A stretch of 48,027 nucleotides of DNA from positions 11,696 to 59,722 of the forward strand of contig JAGOOP010000001.1 of assembly GCA_017992455.1 (NCBI GenBank), read 5' to 3'. A program made the position numbers and the translations under genes. This document shows, piece by piece, positions 26,371-34,558 of this stretch. The notes under the pieces are model-generated. The model made no database searches. It had not been told where the DNA came from and saw only the letters and a program-made list of their open reading frames with translations. Positions within the stretch are counted from its first letter, which is position 1. Each line of letters starts with the position of its first letter. Source of the stretch: Candidatus Omnitrophota bacterium (lineage in GTDB: Bacteria > Omnitrophota > Gorgyraeia > Gygaellales > Profunditerraquicolaceae).

Positions 26371-28362
26371 TTATGTCCCGCTGCGGCCCTCGATTTTTTC
26401 CGGCAGCGTCCGTGACGTATACGTGCACTGCGGGTATTTCGTGCACCCGTAGAACATGCCGCGCCGCGAGCGCCGCTCGATCAATTCTCCCGCGCAGCCG
26501 GGCTGCGGGCACGCAATACCGGTGGTGATCGATTTCGACGCCTTGCATTCCGGAAAACCCGAACAGCTCAGGAACTTTCCCTTTCTGCCCCATTTTACGA
26601 TCATGGGCCTGCCGCACTCCGGGCACACCTGGTCCGTCATGATGACTTCCTTGACGATATTGCCCTGGGCAAACTCAAGGCTCACCTTGAACGGCGTATA
26701 AAAATCAGTCAGGACCTTCAAACGGTCGAGCTCCCCCTCGGCGATCTCGTCCAGTTCCTCTTCCATGAACGCGGTGAACTTGACGTCGATGATATCGGGA
26801 AAATACTCCACGAGCATATCGGTGACCTTGAACCCGAGTTCGCTCGGGTTGAGATACCCTTTCATCCGGTGGATATACCCCCGGTTGATAAGCGTCGATA
26901 TGATCGGCGCATACGTCGAGGGCCGTCCGATGCCTTCTTCCTCAAGGACCTTGATGAGCGAACTGTCGGAAAACCGCGGCGGCGGCTTGGTAAAATGCTG
27001 GGAGGGAACGAGTGCAACGAGTGCAAGCGGCTGATCCTTCTCAAGCGCCGGGATGCCGTTCGATTTTTCCTCTTCCGCATCTTCCTTATAGAGAATCGAG
27101 AACCCGGCGAATATCTCTTTGCTCCCTGAAGCCGTAAAGAGGTATTGGTCAGCGGCGACTTCGACCGTCGTCACGAGCGACCTGCTCGGCGCCATCTGAC
27201 AGGCGATAAAACGGTTATAAATGAGCTCGTAGATACGGAACTGTTCGTCGGTCAGATACGATCTGAGCTTTTCGGGCGGATGATCGATGAGCGTCGGCCG
27301 TATGGCTTCATGCGCTTCCTGCGCGAATTTTTTCGTCTTGTACACGGGAGGTTTTTCAGGGACGTATTCTGCGCCGAATTTCTTCGCGATCATGGCGCGC
27401 GCCTGGGCCACGGCGTCGGCGGCGATGTTCGTCGAATCGGTGCGCATATAGGTGATGAGGCCGACCGGCGCTTCTTCCCCGATATCGATACCTTCGTATA
27501 ACTGCTGGGCGATCATCATGGTCTTGACCGCGTTATACTTCAGCTTGTTGAACGCTTCCTGCTGGAGCGTGCTCGTGATAAAGGGCGCGGAGGGATTACG
27601 CTTCTTTTCAGACTGTTTGACCTGCTGGACCGTGAAATTCCTTTGCCTGATATCGGAGGCGATCCTGTCTGCGGCATCCTGGCTGCGGATCTCCGCCCTG
27701 GCGCCGTCTATCTTATCGAGCTTCGCGATAAAACTGCCCAGACCCGCGTACGAAGGGGAATCGGCGGGACGCAATTCCGCCTCGATCTCCCAGTATTCCT
27801 GCGGGGTGAATCCCTGGATCGCGCGTTCGCGCTCCACGATCAGGCGCAGCGCCACGGATTGCACGCGGCCGGCGCTCAGGCCCCGGGCGATCTTTTTCCA
27901 CAACAGGGGGCTGAGGTAATATCCGACGATGCGGTCCAGGATCCTGCGGCTGACCTGCGCCTCGATCATATTTTCGTCGAACTGGCGCGGATGCTTGAAC
28001 GCGTTCTTCACCGCATCCTGCGTGATCTCGTGGAAATTGACCCGCATGACCTTCTTGCCCTTAAAATACCTGTCCTGGATCTGCCAGCCGATCGCTTCTC
28101 CTTCGCGGTCGGGATCGGTGGCGATATAAATGATGTCCGCGTCCTTGCCTTCTTTTTTGAGGCTCGTGATGACCTTGCTTCTTCCCCTGATGACCGTATA
28201 GGAAGGCTCGAATCCGTTATCGACGTCGACGCCGAGCTTGCTTCTGGGAAGGTCGACCAGATGTCCCATCGAGGAAAGGACCGTAAAGCCCTTGCCCATG
28301 ATCTTGCCGATGGTCTTGGCTTTTGTGGGAGATTCGACGATGATCAAATGTTTAACGTGCAT
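26371..28362 (-). CDS. topA: DNA topoisomerase I
   Basis: A 663-residue type IA topoisomerase that relaxes negative supercoils. The Toprim domain holds E10 and DPDREGEA (83-90). The active-site tyrosine is Y305 in LITYMRTDST. Two C-terminal zinc ribbons are visible, one starting CPECGRP and one CPQPGCAG, fewer than in E. coli TopA. The start at 28362 has AAGGAG at 5-nt spacing and overlaps the dprA end by 11 nt. Sequence ends in a short basic tail. Confidence 0.97.
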   Translation of the reverse strand: MHVKHLIIVESPTKAKTIGKIMGKGFTVLSSMGHLVDLPRSKLGVDVDNGFEPSYTVIRGRSKVITSLKKEGKDADIIYIATDPDREGEAIGWQIQDRYFKGKKVMRVNFHEITQDAVKNAFKHPRQFDENMIEAQVSRRILDRIVGYYLSPLLWKKIARGLSAGRVQSVALRLIVERERAIQGFTPQEYWEIEAELRPADSPSYAGLGSFIAKLDKIDGARAEIRSQDAADRIASDIRQRNFTVQQVKQSEKKRNPSAPFITSTLQQEAFNKLKYNAVKTMMIAQQLYEGIDIGEEAPVGLITYMRTDSTNIAADAVAQARAMIAKKFGAEYVPEKPPVYKTKKFAQEAHEAIRPTLIDHPPEKLRSYLTDEQFRIYELIYNRFIACQMAPSRSLVTTVEVAADQYLFTASGSKEIFAGFSILYKEDAEEEKSNGIPALEKDQPLALVALVPSQHFTKPPPRFSDSSLIKVLEEEGIGRPSTYAPIISTLINRGYIHRMKGYLNPSELGFKVTDMLVEYFPDIIDVKFTAFMEEELDEIAEGELDRLKVLTDFYTPFKVSLEFAQGNIVKEVIMTDQVCPECGRPMIVKWGRKGKFLSCSGFPECKASKSITTGIACPQPGCAGELIERRSRRGMFYGCTKYPQCTYTSRTLPEKIEGRSGT

Positions 28363-29464
28363 ACGAACTCCTTATATATGTCCCGGCTGCCACCTGGGTG
28401 ATCATATGTTTCATCTGCAGATCCACCAATACCGACGACAAAGGGATCACGCCCATGTGCGTTTGTTCCATAAGTGCTTCCATGGAAACAGGATGATGAG
28501 ATATTATATTATATAAAGCCTCTTCCAGGCAAGATAAACTTCCCGAAGGAACGCGCTGTGGTTCCTGCGTGCCGCGGCCCGATGGCCGCGACAATGATAA
28601 AAAAGGCATGTTTTCGATCATATCCTCGATACAGGAAACGGGGCAGGCGCCGTCTTTGATCAAAGCGTTCGTCCCGTATGCCTGCGGAGTATCTATCCTG
28701 CCGGGAAGCGCAAATACGTCCCTGCCCTGGTCCAGGGCGCAATGGGCGGTTATGAGGCTGCCGCTGTTGCGGCCCGCCTCTATGACAAGGACGCCGAGCG
28801 ATAATCCGCTTATGATACGGTTCCTGCGCGGGAAATTGAACCGCCGGGGACCGGTGCTCACGGGAAACTCGGAGATCACCGCTCCGGATCGAGCGATCCG
28901 CTGCGCAAGCGCTTCGTTTTCAGGGGGGTACACGTTGCCCAGGCCGCTGCCGATCACGGCAAGGGTCCTGCCTCCTGCTTTCAGGGCCCCTTCGTGGCTG
29001 CGCGTATCGATGCCGCGCGCCATACCCGAAACCACTGTGATGGCTCTTTCGGCGCAATCCCTGGCAAAACGCTCCGCCTGCTCTATCCCGTACAACGAAG
29101 GGCTCCGGCATCCGACCATGGCTATGGAAAGAGCGTCGGAAGGCGCGATGGCGCCTTTGACATACAGAACGATCGGCTTGTCAACGGTGTAGCGGAGATT
29201 GCGGGGATATGCATCGTCATGCAGGGTGATGACATCAAGCCCGTGTTTTGCGATAAGAGCCAGCTCTTGTTCGAGCCCTGATCTGCCGAGCGAAGAAAGG
29301 TCTTGCGCGATCTTTTCCCCGATACCGGGGACGCGTGCCAGTTCGCCGGCCGGAGCGCCGACAACCGCTTCCGGGCTTTTGAAAACATCAAGCAGGCGCT
29401 GTAAACGGATACTGCCGATGTCCATCGACAGGTTCAAGGCAATAAGGGCCTCTGTGCGTGTCAT
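28352..29464 (-). CDS. dprA: DNA-processing protein DprA
   Basis: A 370-residue DprA/Smf protein. It has an N-terminal helix-hairpin-helix-like region (VPGIGEKIA), the central Rossmann-like DprA domain (SGMARGIDTRSHEGAL, GSGLGNVYPPEN, GTNALIKDGA) and a C-terminal winged-helix part. It binds incoming single-stranded DNA and loads RecA during natural transformation. The ATG at 29464 has GAGGAGG at 5-nt spacing. An 80-nt gap, unusually wide for this operon, separates it from aroK and contains the promoter-like motif shared with the SpoVG gene and the transposase. Confidence 0.95.
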   Translation of the reverse strand: MTRTEALIALNLSMDIGSIRLQRLLDVFKSPEAVVGAPAGELARVPGIGEKIAQDLSSLGRSGLEQELALIAKHGLDVITLHDDAYPRNLRYTVDKPIVLYVKGAIAPSDALSIAMVGCRSPSLYGIEQAERFARDCAERAITVVSGMARGIDTRSHEGALKAGGRTLAVIGSGLGNVYPPENEALAQRIARSGAVISEFPVSTGPRRFNFPRRNRIISGLSLGVLVIEAGRNSGSLITAHCALDQGRDVFALPGRIDTPQAYGTNALIKDGACPVSCIEDMIENMPFLSLSRPSGRGTQEPQRVPSGSLSCLEEALYNIISHHPVSMEALMEQTHMGVIPLSSVLVDLQMKHMITQVAAGTYIRSSYAR

Positions 29465-29491
29465 GACCGCCTCCTCACGTTTGCGCATCCG

Positions 29492-29536
29492 CCATAATAG
29501 ACGCGCGCACCCGGGCGAATCTCACTATTTTTTTAC
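29492..29536 (-). promoter_or_regulatory. Shared promoter-like motif, copy in front of dprA
   Basis: Minus strand order: A-rich tract, AGTGAGA (29520-29526), 15 nt, GCGTCTATTATGG (29492-29504). The ATG of dprA follows 27 nt later. TATTAT inside the second block fits a -10 box. The same two blocks with 14-nt spacing occur at 30390-30423 and 35263-35296. Confidence 0.6.
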
Positions 29537-29544
29537 GGGGAAGA

Positions 29545-30057
29545 TCACTGTCCTGCAGGAAGGAGTTTGCGGATGACCGTTTCGACGATCTCCTGGACGG
29601 AAAGATCGGTCGTGTCGATGAGGATGTCGGCCCGGCGGTACGCCGCATCGCGGTCGGATAATAACGACTGGATCCGTTCAAGGGGATCCCCGCTGCGCAA
29701 AAGGGGCCGGTGCGTCGTGACGCCGATGCGCTTGAGGATCTCCTGCGGCGACGCTGTCAGACAGATGCATGTGCCTGTTTCTTTCATGCGCGCCATATTC
29801 TCGGGGTCCAGGACGATCCCTCCGCCGCACGAAACGACGGTCATGTTTTTGCCGCAGACGGCGGCCAGAGACTCTTTTTCAATGCGGCGGAAATATTCCT
29901 CGCCCCTGGACTTGAATATCTCGGCGATCGCCGCGTTCTCTTTTGCTTCGATAGACGAGTCAAGATCGACGAAATCGACGCGCAGCTTTCTGGCGAGCGC
30001 TCTGCCGACGACCGTTTTACCGGTTCCCATAAATCCGACGATATAGATGTTCTTCAT
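29545..30057 (-). CDS. aroK: Shikimate kinase
   Basis: A 170-residue cytosolic kinase that phosphorylates shikimate for chorismate synthesis. The Walker A site GFMGTGKT is at 8-15; DLDSSIE and the shikimate-binding SCGGG follow, with the lid region containing RPLL. The ATG at 30057 is chosen by homology, since no clear ribosome site precedes it and the upstream extension runs through a hairpin. It is separated from aroC by the SpoVG-family gene. Confidence 0.95.
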   Translation of the reverse strand: MKNIYIVGFMGTGKTVVGRALARKLRVDFVDLDSSIEAKENAAIAEIFKSRGEEYFRRIEKESLAAVCGKNMTVVSCGGGIVLDPENMARMKETGTCICLTASPQEILKRIGVTTHRPLLRSGDPLERIQSLLSDRDAAYRRADILIDTTDLSVQEIVETVIRKLLPAGQ

Positions 30058-30068
30058 GGCGCGAGGCA

Positions 30069-30099
30069 GGGATGAGGGGCGCACAACGCCCCTCATTCC
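30069..30099 (-). other. Strong hairpin between the SpoVG gene and aroK
   Basis: A 10-bp perfect GC-rich stem (72-81 with 87-96 of the 30,000 series, 5-nt loop) that extends by three more pairs including one G-U. It begins about 14 nt after the SpoVG stop. No T-run follows in the minus direction, so it could be an mRNA-stabilising or partial termination structure that lowers aroK expression relative to SpoVG. Confidence 0.55.
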
Positions 30100-30112
30100 C
30101 GTCATCAGTCAG

Positions 30113-30370
30113 TTACTGCTGATACGCGCTTAACACCAGTTCGTTGAGGAACTCGCGCGCCTCTTTGGTCGCAGGGAAGAACGTATCGTACCACTTGCCG
30201 TCCTTCGCTTTTTCCTGAGGCATGGCAAGGAACATACCCTTTTTCCCTTCGACAACGCGCAGGCCCTTTACTACAAACTGGCCGATGGATATATCGGCAA
30301 AGGCCCTGGTCTTCGAGTCGCCTTCAAAACGGTGCAAACGCACTACCTGTACGTCCGGTGATCCGGTCAT
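30113..30370 (-). CDS. spoVG: SpoVG-family protein
   Basis: An 85-residue SpoVG-family protein. The signature is seen in RAFADISIGQFVVKGLRVVE followed by KGMFLAMP. In Firmicutes and spirochaetes SpoVG binds nucleic acid and modulates gene expression; sporulation is not implied here. The ATG at 30370 has a strong GGGGG/GAGG site. It lies between aroC and aroK but has its own upstream gap carrying the motif shared with dprA and the transposase, and a hairpin downstream, so it may be expressed separately from the aro genes. Confidence 0.88.
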   Translation of the reverse strand: MTGSPDVQVVRLHRFEGDSKTRAFADISIGQFVVKGLRVVEGKKGMFLAMPQEKAKDGKWYDTFFPATKEAREFLNELVLSAYQQ

Positions 30371-30389
30371 CCGACCTCACCCCCTTTCA

Positions 30390-30429
30390 CTACAATAGAC
30401 GCCGGGGATGGAGGTCTCTCACTTATTTT
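30390..30429 (-). promoter_or_regulatory. Shared promoter-like motif, copy in front of the SpoVG gene
   Basis: Minus strand: A-rich tract, AGTGAGA (30417-30423), 14 nt, GCGTCTATTGTAG (30390-30402), then GAAAGGGGGTG and the SpoVG ATG 19 nt after the motif. The stretch from the second block through GAAAGGGGGTG is nearly identical to the copy at the transposase. Confidence 0.6.
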
Positions 30430-31467
30430 TTACCGGATACGTTTGCAATAATGCGCATACCCGGCTTTTATGTCGGCGATGCTGTCCGAACCGAACTTTT
30501 CAAGGAAAGCGCCCGCAAGCACCTGCGCGACCGCCGCCTCCGCGACCACGCCCGCGGACTCGACCGCGCATATATCGGAGCGCTCGACCGACGCCTTCGC
30601 GGCTTTGCGCGAGACGATGTTAATGGAATCAAGCGGGTTCAACAATGTCGCTATCGGCTTCATGCAGCCGCGCACGACGATATCCTGGCCGTTGGAAATG
30701 CCGCCCTCAATGCCGCCGGCATTATTGGTGGAACGCACGATCCCTTTACCTTTTTCATACTGGATCGGATCGTGAACCTCCGAGCCGAACCGCTGGCCGT
30801 AACCGAACCCAAGGCCTATCTCAACGCCCTTGACCCCGGGGATCGCCATGACCGCCGCGGCGATCATCGCATCGAGCCTTCTGTCAGGCTGCACATAACT
30901 GCCGAGCCCCGCAGGAACGCCTGCCGCCCGGACCTCGAACTCACCGCCGACCGTATCCCTCCTGCGGACAGCCTCCCGGATCTTTTCGATCTTCGCTTCG
31001 CGGCCCGCTTCGCCGCCGATAAGAACGACGATACTGGTTATCCGGATGCGGAATTCCTGCAGCAGTATCTTTGCGAGCGCGCCGCAGGCGACCGTTGCAG
31101 CGGTGCTGCGGGCGGACGCGCGCTCCAATACATCGCGGATATCGCTGAAGCCGTATTTGAGCGCTCCTGCCAGGTCCGCATGGCCGGGCCGGGGAGCAAC
31201 AACTTTGTGCAGCCGTTCAATGCTCGCGTCCTTGTTCTCGATGAGCAATGCGACCGGGCTGCCGAGCGTTTTGCCTGCTCTGAGCCCGGACAGGACCTGC
31301 GCCCGATCATTCTCTATCTGCATGCGCTTGCCGCGGCCGAAGCCCATCTGCCTGCGTTTGAGCTCGGCATTGATGAAATCGACTTTCACCGTTAATCCGG
31401 CAGGCATTCCTTCGATGATCGCAACAAGGCCCTTGCCGTGTGATTCGCCCGCTGTCAATATCCTCAT
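30430..31467 (-). CDS. aroC: Chorismate synthase
   Basis: A 345-residue FMN-dependent chorismate synthase, the last step of the shikimate pathway. Family motifs are GESHGKGL at the N-terminus, the FGRGKRMQIE segment, RPGHADL, the RASARSTAA active-site segment and NAGGIEGGISNGQD. The ATG at 31467 has GAGGAGG at 5-nt spacing. It follows the nuclease gene after 13 nt. The C-terminal segment is slightly shorter than in E. coli, within the family's range. Confidence 0.97.
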   Translation of the reverse strand: MRILTAGESHGKGLVAIIEGMPAGLTVKVDFINAELKRRQMGFGRGKRMQIENDRAQVLSGLRAGKTLGSPVALLIENKDASIERLHKVVAPRPGHADLAGALKYGFSDIRDVLERASARSTAATVACGALAKILLQEFRIRITSIVVLIGGEAGREAKIEKIREAVRRRDTVGGEFEVRAAGVPAGLGSYVQPDRRLDAMIAAAVMAIPGVKGVEIGLGFGYGQRFGSEVHDPIQYEKGKGIVRSTNNAGGIEGGISNGQDIVVRGCMKPIATLLNPLDSINIVSRKAAKASVERSDICAVESAGVVAEAAVAQVLAGAFLEKFGSDSIADIKAGYAHYCKRIR

Positions 31468-31480
31468 CGCAGCCTCCTCA

Positions 31481-32050
31481 TTATTCGTTCCATAATCCGA
31501 GCTTATTGTCCCGCGCCCGGCGGTATAACCGCAGGAACTCATCCGCGTGCCTGACGTTCGGCGGATAGGTCATGACCGACGCATATCCCTGCCTGATGAT
31601 CTCGGCGTTCACGAACGTCCCGTCAGGCAGATATACATACGCGAGGAGCCTTTTATATTTATCGCGTTTCTCAACGTCGAACTCAAGCCGCACGGTCCTG
31701 CCTTCGACAAGCCCTTTGGTGAACAGATACGAGCGCCTGCCAAGGGCCTTAATAGTCTCTGCATCCCGGGCTGACCTGCGGGCATCCCGGTACAGTTTCT
31801 CGGATTCGTGCATTTCGGGCGTGTCGATACCGATAAGCCGCACGCGTTCGCCTGACGCAAGCTTGAGCGTATCTCCATCAACGACCCGCTCGACAAAGAC
31901 CGCATCGAAAGCGTCCGGATCGTCCGCGCGGCCCGGCCGCTGCGGAGTTTTCGCATACTGCGATACGATAAACGCCGCTGCGGCAATGGCCGCGGCAGCG
32001 AGCATGACAACAGGTTTTTTCTTGAACGATCTGCGGCCGCGCCTAGACAT
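31481..32050 (-). CDS. Membrane-anchored or secreted thermonuclease-like protein
   Basis: A 189-residue staphylococcal-nuclease-fold protein. A basic N-terminus and hydrophobic stretch (about 13-28) make a signal peptide or anchor, so the domain is extracytoplasmic. Core motifs are RVVDGDTLKL, RLIGIDTPE and the KRLLAYVYLPDG segment. It likely cuts DNA or RNA outside the cytosol. The gene overlaps the DUF3786 gene by 8 nt; AGGGAAAT precedes its ATG. Its place in an operon with dprA is suggestive of DNA uptake, but this is inference. Confidence 0.87.
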   Translation of the reverse strand: MSRRGRRSFKKKPVVMLAAAAIAAAAFIVSQYAKTPQRPGRADDPDAFDAVFVERVVDGDTLKLASGERVRLIGIDTPEMHESEKLYRDARRSARDAETIKALGRRSYLFTKGLVEGRTVRLEFDVEKRDKYKRLLAYVYLPDGTFVNAEIIRQGYASVMTYPPNVRHADEFLRLYRRARDNKLGLWNE

Positions 32051-32597
32051 ATTTCCCTATGAACCCCGCAAGCACAGCGATATCTTCGGTGCAGAATATT
32101 TTTTGTATGCTCTTGTCGAACAAAAGGTTTGCTTCAGGGCCGAACTCATCGTCCCCTGCCCATATCTCGATCAACAAGGGGACTCCCTCGAACGCCTGGA
32201 TCGTGATCGCCGCATCGGCCTGCTGCACCCTGGACCCGGAGACTTTTTCCAGAGCAACGTAGATGCTCTTCGGGTCATTGCCGTGTTTTTTGATGATCGG
32301 CTCGATGGCGCGCTTGCGGAACGCCGGGTAATATGCCTCGCCGCTCGGCAGCTCCTTGAACGATACCCATTCTCCTTCCGGCCGGGGCAGGCCGTTCAGC
32401 TTCGCCTTCAGGTAATGCAAAAGAAGGATGGAAATAAAATCCTTCGCAGGGACGTTGCATGATAACGACAGGACCTTTTTGCCAAAGACATCCACGCTAT
32501 ACTCGTCGCTGAAAAACTTCAGCGCAACCGGCCCGGCGCCGCCGTACAGCGCCGCGATATCGTCCCATGCTTTCTTCATTGCCGCATCGTACGACAT
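32043..32597 (-). CDS. DUF3786 protein
   Basis: A 184-residue soluble protein of the DUF3786 family. Recognisable segments are LLLHYLKAKLNG, WVSFKELPSGEAYY and the C-terminal GDDEFGPEANLLFD with TEDIAVLAG. The family is common in anaerobes and its function is unknown. It is the first gene of the long minus-strand array and is driven by a good promoter at 32607-32635. The ATG at 32597 would leave a leader of only two or three nucleotides; an in-frame ATG six codons later is the alternative. Confidence 0.8.
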   Translation of the reverse strand: MSYDAAMKKAWDDIAALYGGAGPVALKFFSDEYSVDVFGKKVLSLSCNVPAKDFISILLLHYLKAKLNGLPRPEGEWVSFKELPSGEAYYPAFRKRAIEPIIKKHGNDPKSIYVALEKVSGSRVQQADAAITIQAFEGVPLLIEIWAGDDEFGPEANLLFDKSIQKIFCTEDIAVLAGFIGKYV

Positions 32598-32606
32598 AAT
32601 AGAGCC

Positions 32607-32635
32607 ATTATATTCTTTATTTATGGATAAATCAA
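32607..32635 (-). promoter_or_regulatory. Promoter of the DUF3786-to-copA array
   Basis: Minus strand: TTGATT (32630-32635), 17-bp spacer, perfect TATAAT (32607-32612). Predicted initiation at about 32599 is practically at the start codon (32597). It interleaves with the plus-strand helicase promoter. Confidence 0.7.
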
Positions 32636-32652
32636 CGGTTTTAGCTTATAAT
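32624..32652 (+). promoter_or_regulatory. Promoter of the Ski2-like helicase
   Basis: Plus strand: TGGATA (32624-32629), 17-bp spacer, perfect TATAAT (32647-32652). The ATG begins 7 nt after the -10 box, so initiation should be at or next to the start codon (leaderless mRNA). GAGG lies only one base before the ATG, too close for normal ribosome binding. Confidence 0.6.
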
Positions 32653-32659
32653 GTGAGGT

Positions 32660-34537
32660 ATGAAATACGACCGTTTCCAGCAGGAATCCATCGATTTCAT
32701 CAATCAGGGATTTTCGGTGATCGTTTCCGCGCCGACGGGCGCGGGTAAGACCGCGATCGCCGAGCATGTCATCCGCCAGGGGCTCGAGAACAGGACGGGC
32801 GTCATCTACACCGCGCCCATCAAGGCGCTTTCCAATCAGAAATTCCGGGACTTCCAGGGCCAGTTCTCCGATTCCATCGGGATCCTGACCGGCGACGTAT
32901 CATTGAATCCCGAGGCGCCGGTCCTCATCATGACCACGGAGATATTCCGCAACAAGATCCTCGATGAACCCCAGTCCCTGGATAAATACAACTGGATCAT
33001 ATATGACGAGATCCATTACATCGACAATCCCGAACGGGGCACGGTATGGGAGGAATCGCTCATGTTCCTCCCCCGGCACATGCGGCTCGTCGGATTGTCC
33101 GCGACCATTCCCAATATCAAAGAATTCGCCGCCTGGATCGAATCGATCCATAAACACCCGGTCAAGACCGTCATTGAGGAGAAACGCCCGGTGCCGCTTC
33201 ATTTCTATTTCCAGTGCGGCAGCCAGATCGCCGATAACCTGAACCAGCTGAAGCGCATGGCATACGTCAAGGCGAACCGGCCCGCGCGTATCATCGACTA
33301 TGTGCGGGAACGCGAAGGATTCCCCTGCATATATTTCGTGTTCGGCAGGAAGCGCGCCGAGGACCTGGCGTGCGAGATCAGCGGGTATAATTTCCTTAAG
33401 GATTCCGAGCGGGAGCAGATCGTCGATATGTTCGAGGATCTGTGCCGCAAGTTCAACCTGACCAACGAGAAAAGCGCAAGCCTCATGCATCCTTTGATCC
33501 GGCAGGGCATCGCGTACCATCACGCGGGGATGCTGCCGACCCTTAAGGAAGCGATCGAGCGGCTGTTCACGAGCCGCCTGCTCAAGGTCATTTTCACCAC
33601 GGAAACGTTCGCCCTCGGCATCAACATGCCCTCGAGGTCGGTCATCTTCGACGACCTGCGCAAATTCTACGGCAAGTATATCCGGAACCTTAAAACGCGG
33701 GATTTCTACCAGATGGCCGGACGCGCCGGGCGCAGGGGCATCGATACGGAAGGATTCGTCTACTGCCGGATCAATCCGGCGCGCATCAGGATCGACGAGG
33801 TCAAAAAGATCATCTACAATCCGTCCGAACGGGTCAACAGCCAGTTCAACATCTCCTATGCGACGCTCCTCAATCTGTATGAAAAATACAAAGACGGCAT
33901 CGCCCGGATATATCCCCTCACGCTCCATTATTTCCAGACAAAGAAGAACCAGCAGGCCGAGGCGCTGCGCCTCATCGATGCAAAGCTGCGGCTCCTGAAG
34001 AACACGGGATTTATAGAGGAGGGCGGCCTTTCCGCCAAAGGCCTGTTCGCCAAGACCGTATACGGCTATGAGCTGATATTGTCGGAATTATACGCGCGCA
34101 ATATCTTCGAGCAGCTCGACGAGTTTGAACTCGGGATCCTGGCGGTATCGACCATATTCGAGCCGCGCAAGAACCAGGAAATAATGGCGCTCTCGAAAAG
34201 CGCGCGCAGGATCCGCGTTGCGTGCGAAGAAATATACAAAGGCATTAAGGACAGGGAGATGAAATACCGCATTTACCCCATAAGCAAAATGCCTTATTTC
34301 CACCTCTCTCAGGCAATGGAATACTGGCTGCGCGGGACGGATTTCGGAAAATTAGTGCGTTACACCGATACGGACGAGGGAGAGATCGTGCGGTATTTCA
34401 GGATGGCGATCCAGGTCCTGCGCGAGATCCACGACAACCCGGTCTCCTCGTCGCTTTTAAAGGAACGCATCAAGGAAACGATCCGCGTCATCAACCGCGA
34501 CGTCGTCGACGCGGAAAAGCAGCTGCGCGAAGGCTAA
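32660..34537 (+). CDS. Ski2-like DEAD/H helicase
   Basis: A 625-residue superfamily 2 helicase of the Ski2/Mtr4-like group. Walker A is APTGAGKT (24-31), motif II DEIH (116-119), motif III SATIP and motif VI QMAGRAGRRG. The C-terminal third has the helical character of the DSHCT region. It probably unwinds structured RNA, possibly with a nuclease; bacterial members are little studied. It is the only plus-strand gene in the window, with its own promoter and a leaderless-type start. Its last codons (GGC TAA) fall in the 29-bp inverted repeat of the transposase element. Confidence 0.9.
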   Translation: MKYDRFQQESIDFINQGFSVIVSAPTGAGKTAIAEHVIRQGLENRTGVIYTAPIKALSNQKFRDFQGQFSDSIGILTGDVSLNPEAPVLIMTTEIFRNKILDEPQSLDKYNWIIYDEIHYIDNPERGTVWEESLMFLPRHMRLVGLSATIPNIKEFAAWIESIHKHPVKTVIEEKRPVPLHFYFQCGSQIADNLNQLKRMAYVKANRPARIIDYVREREGFPCIYFVFGRKRAEDLACEISGYNFLKDSEREQIVDMFEDLCRKFNLTNEKSASLMHPLIRQGIAYHHAGMLPTLKEAIERLFTSRLLKVIFTTETFALGINMPSRSVIFDDLRKFYGKYIRNLKTRDFYQMAGRAGRRGIDTEGFVYCRINPARIRIDEVKKIIYNPSERVNSQFNISYATLLNLYEKYKDGIARIYPLTLHYFQTKKNQQAEALRLIDAKLRLLKNTGFIEEGGLSAKGLFAKTVYGYELILSELYARNIFEQLDEFELGILAVSTIFEPRKNQEIMALSKSARRIRVACEEIYKGIKDREMKYRIYPISKMPYFHLSQAMEYWLRGTDFGKLVRYTDTDEGEIVRYFRMAIQVLREIHDNPVSSSLLKERIKETIRVINRDVVDAEKQLREG

Positions 34538-34558
34538 AAACGGGGTCAGAATTATTTA
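34530..34558 (+). repeat. Left inverted repeat of the transposase element
   Basis: Twenty-nine bases, perfectly complementary to 35306-35334. It includes the TAA stop of the helicase (34535-34537) and ends just inside the transposase coding region. Confidence 0.85.

Noticed and set aside
32595-32606. Partial match to the second block of the dprA/SpoVG/transposase motif at the DUF3786 start
   Set aside because: The AGTGAGA block is absent, and an ordinary promoter explains the site.
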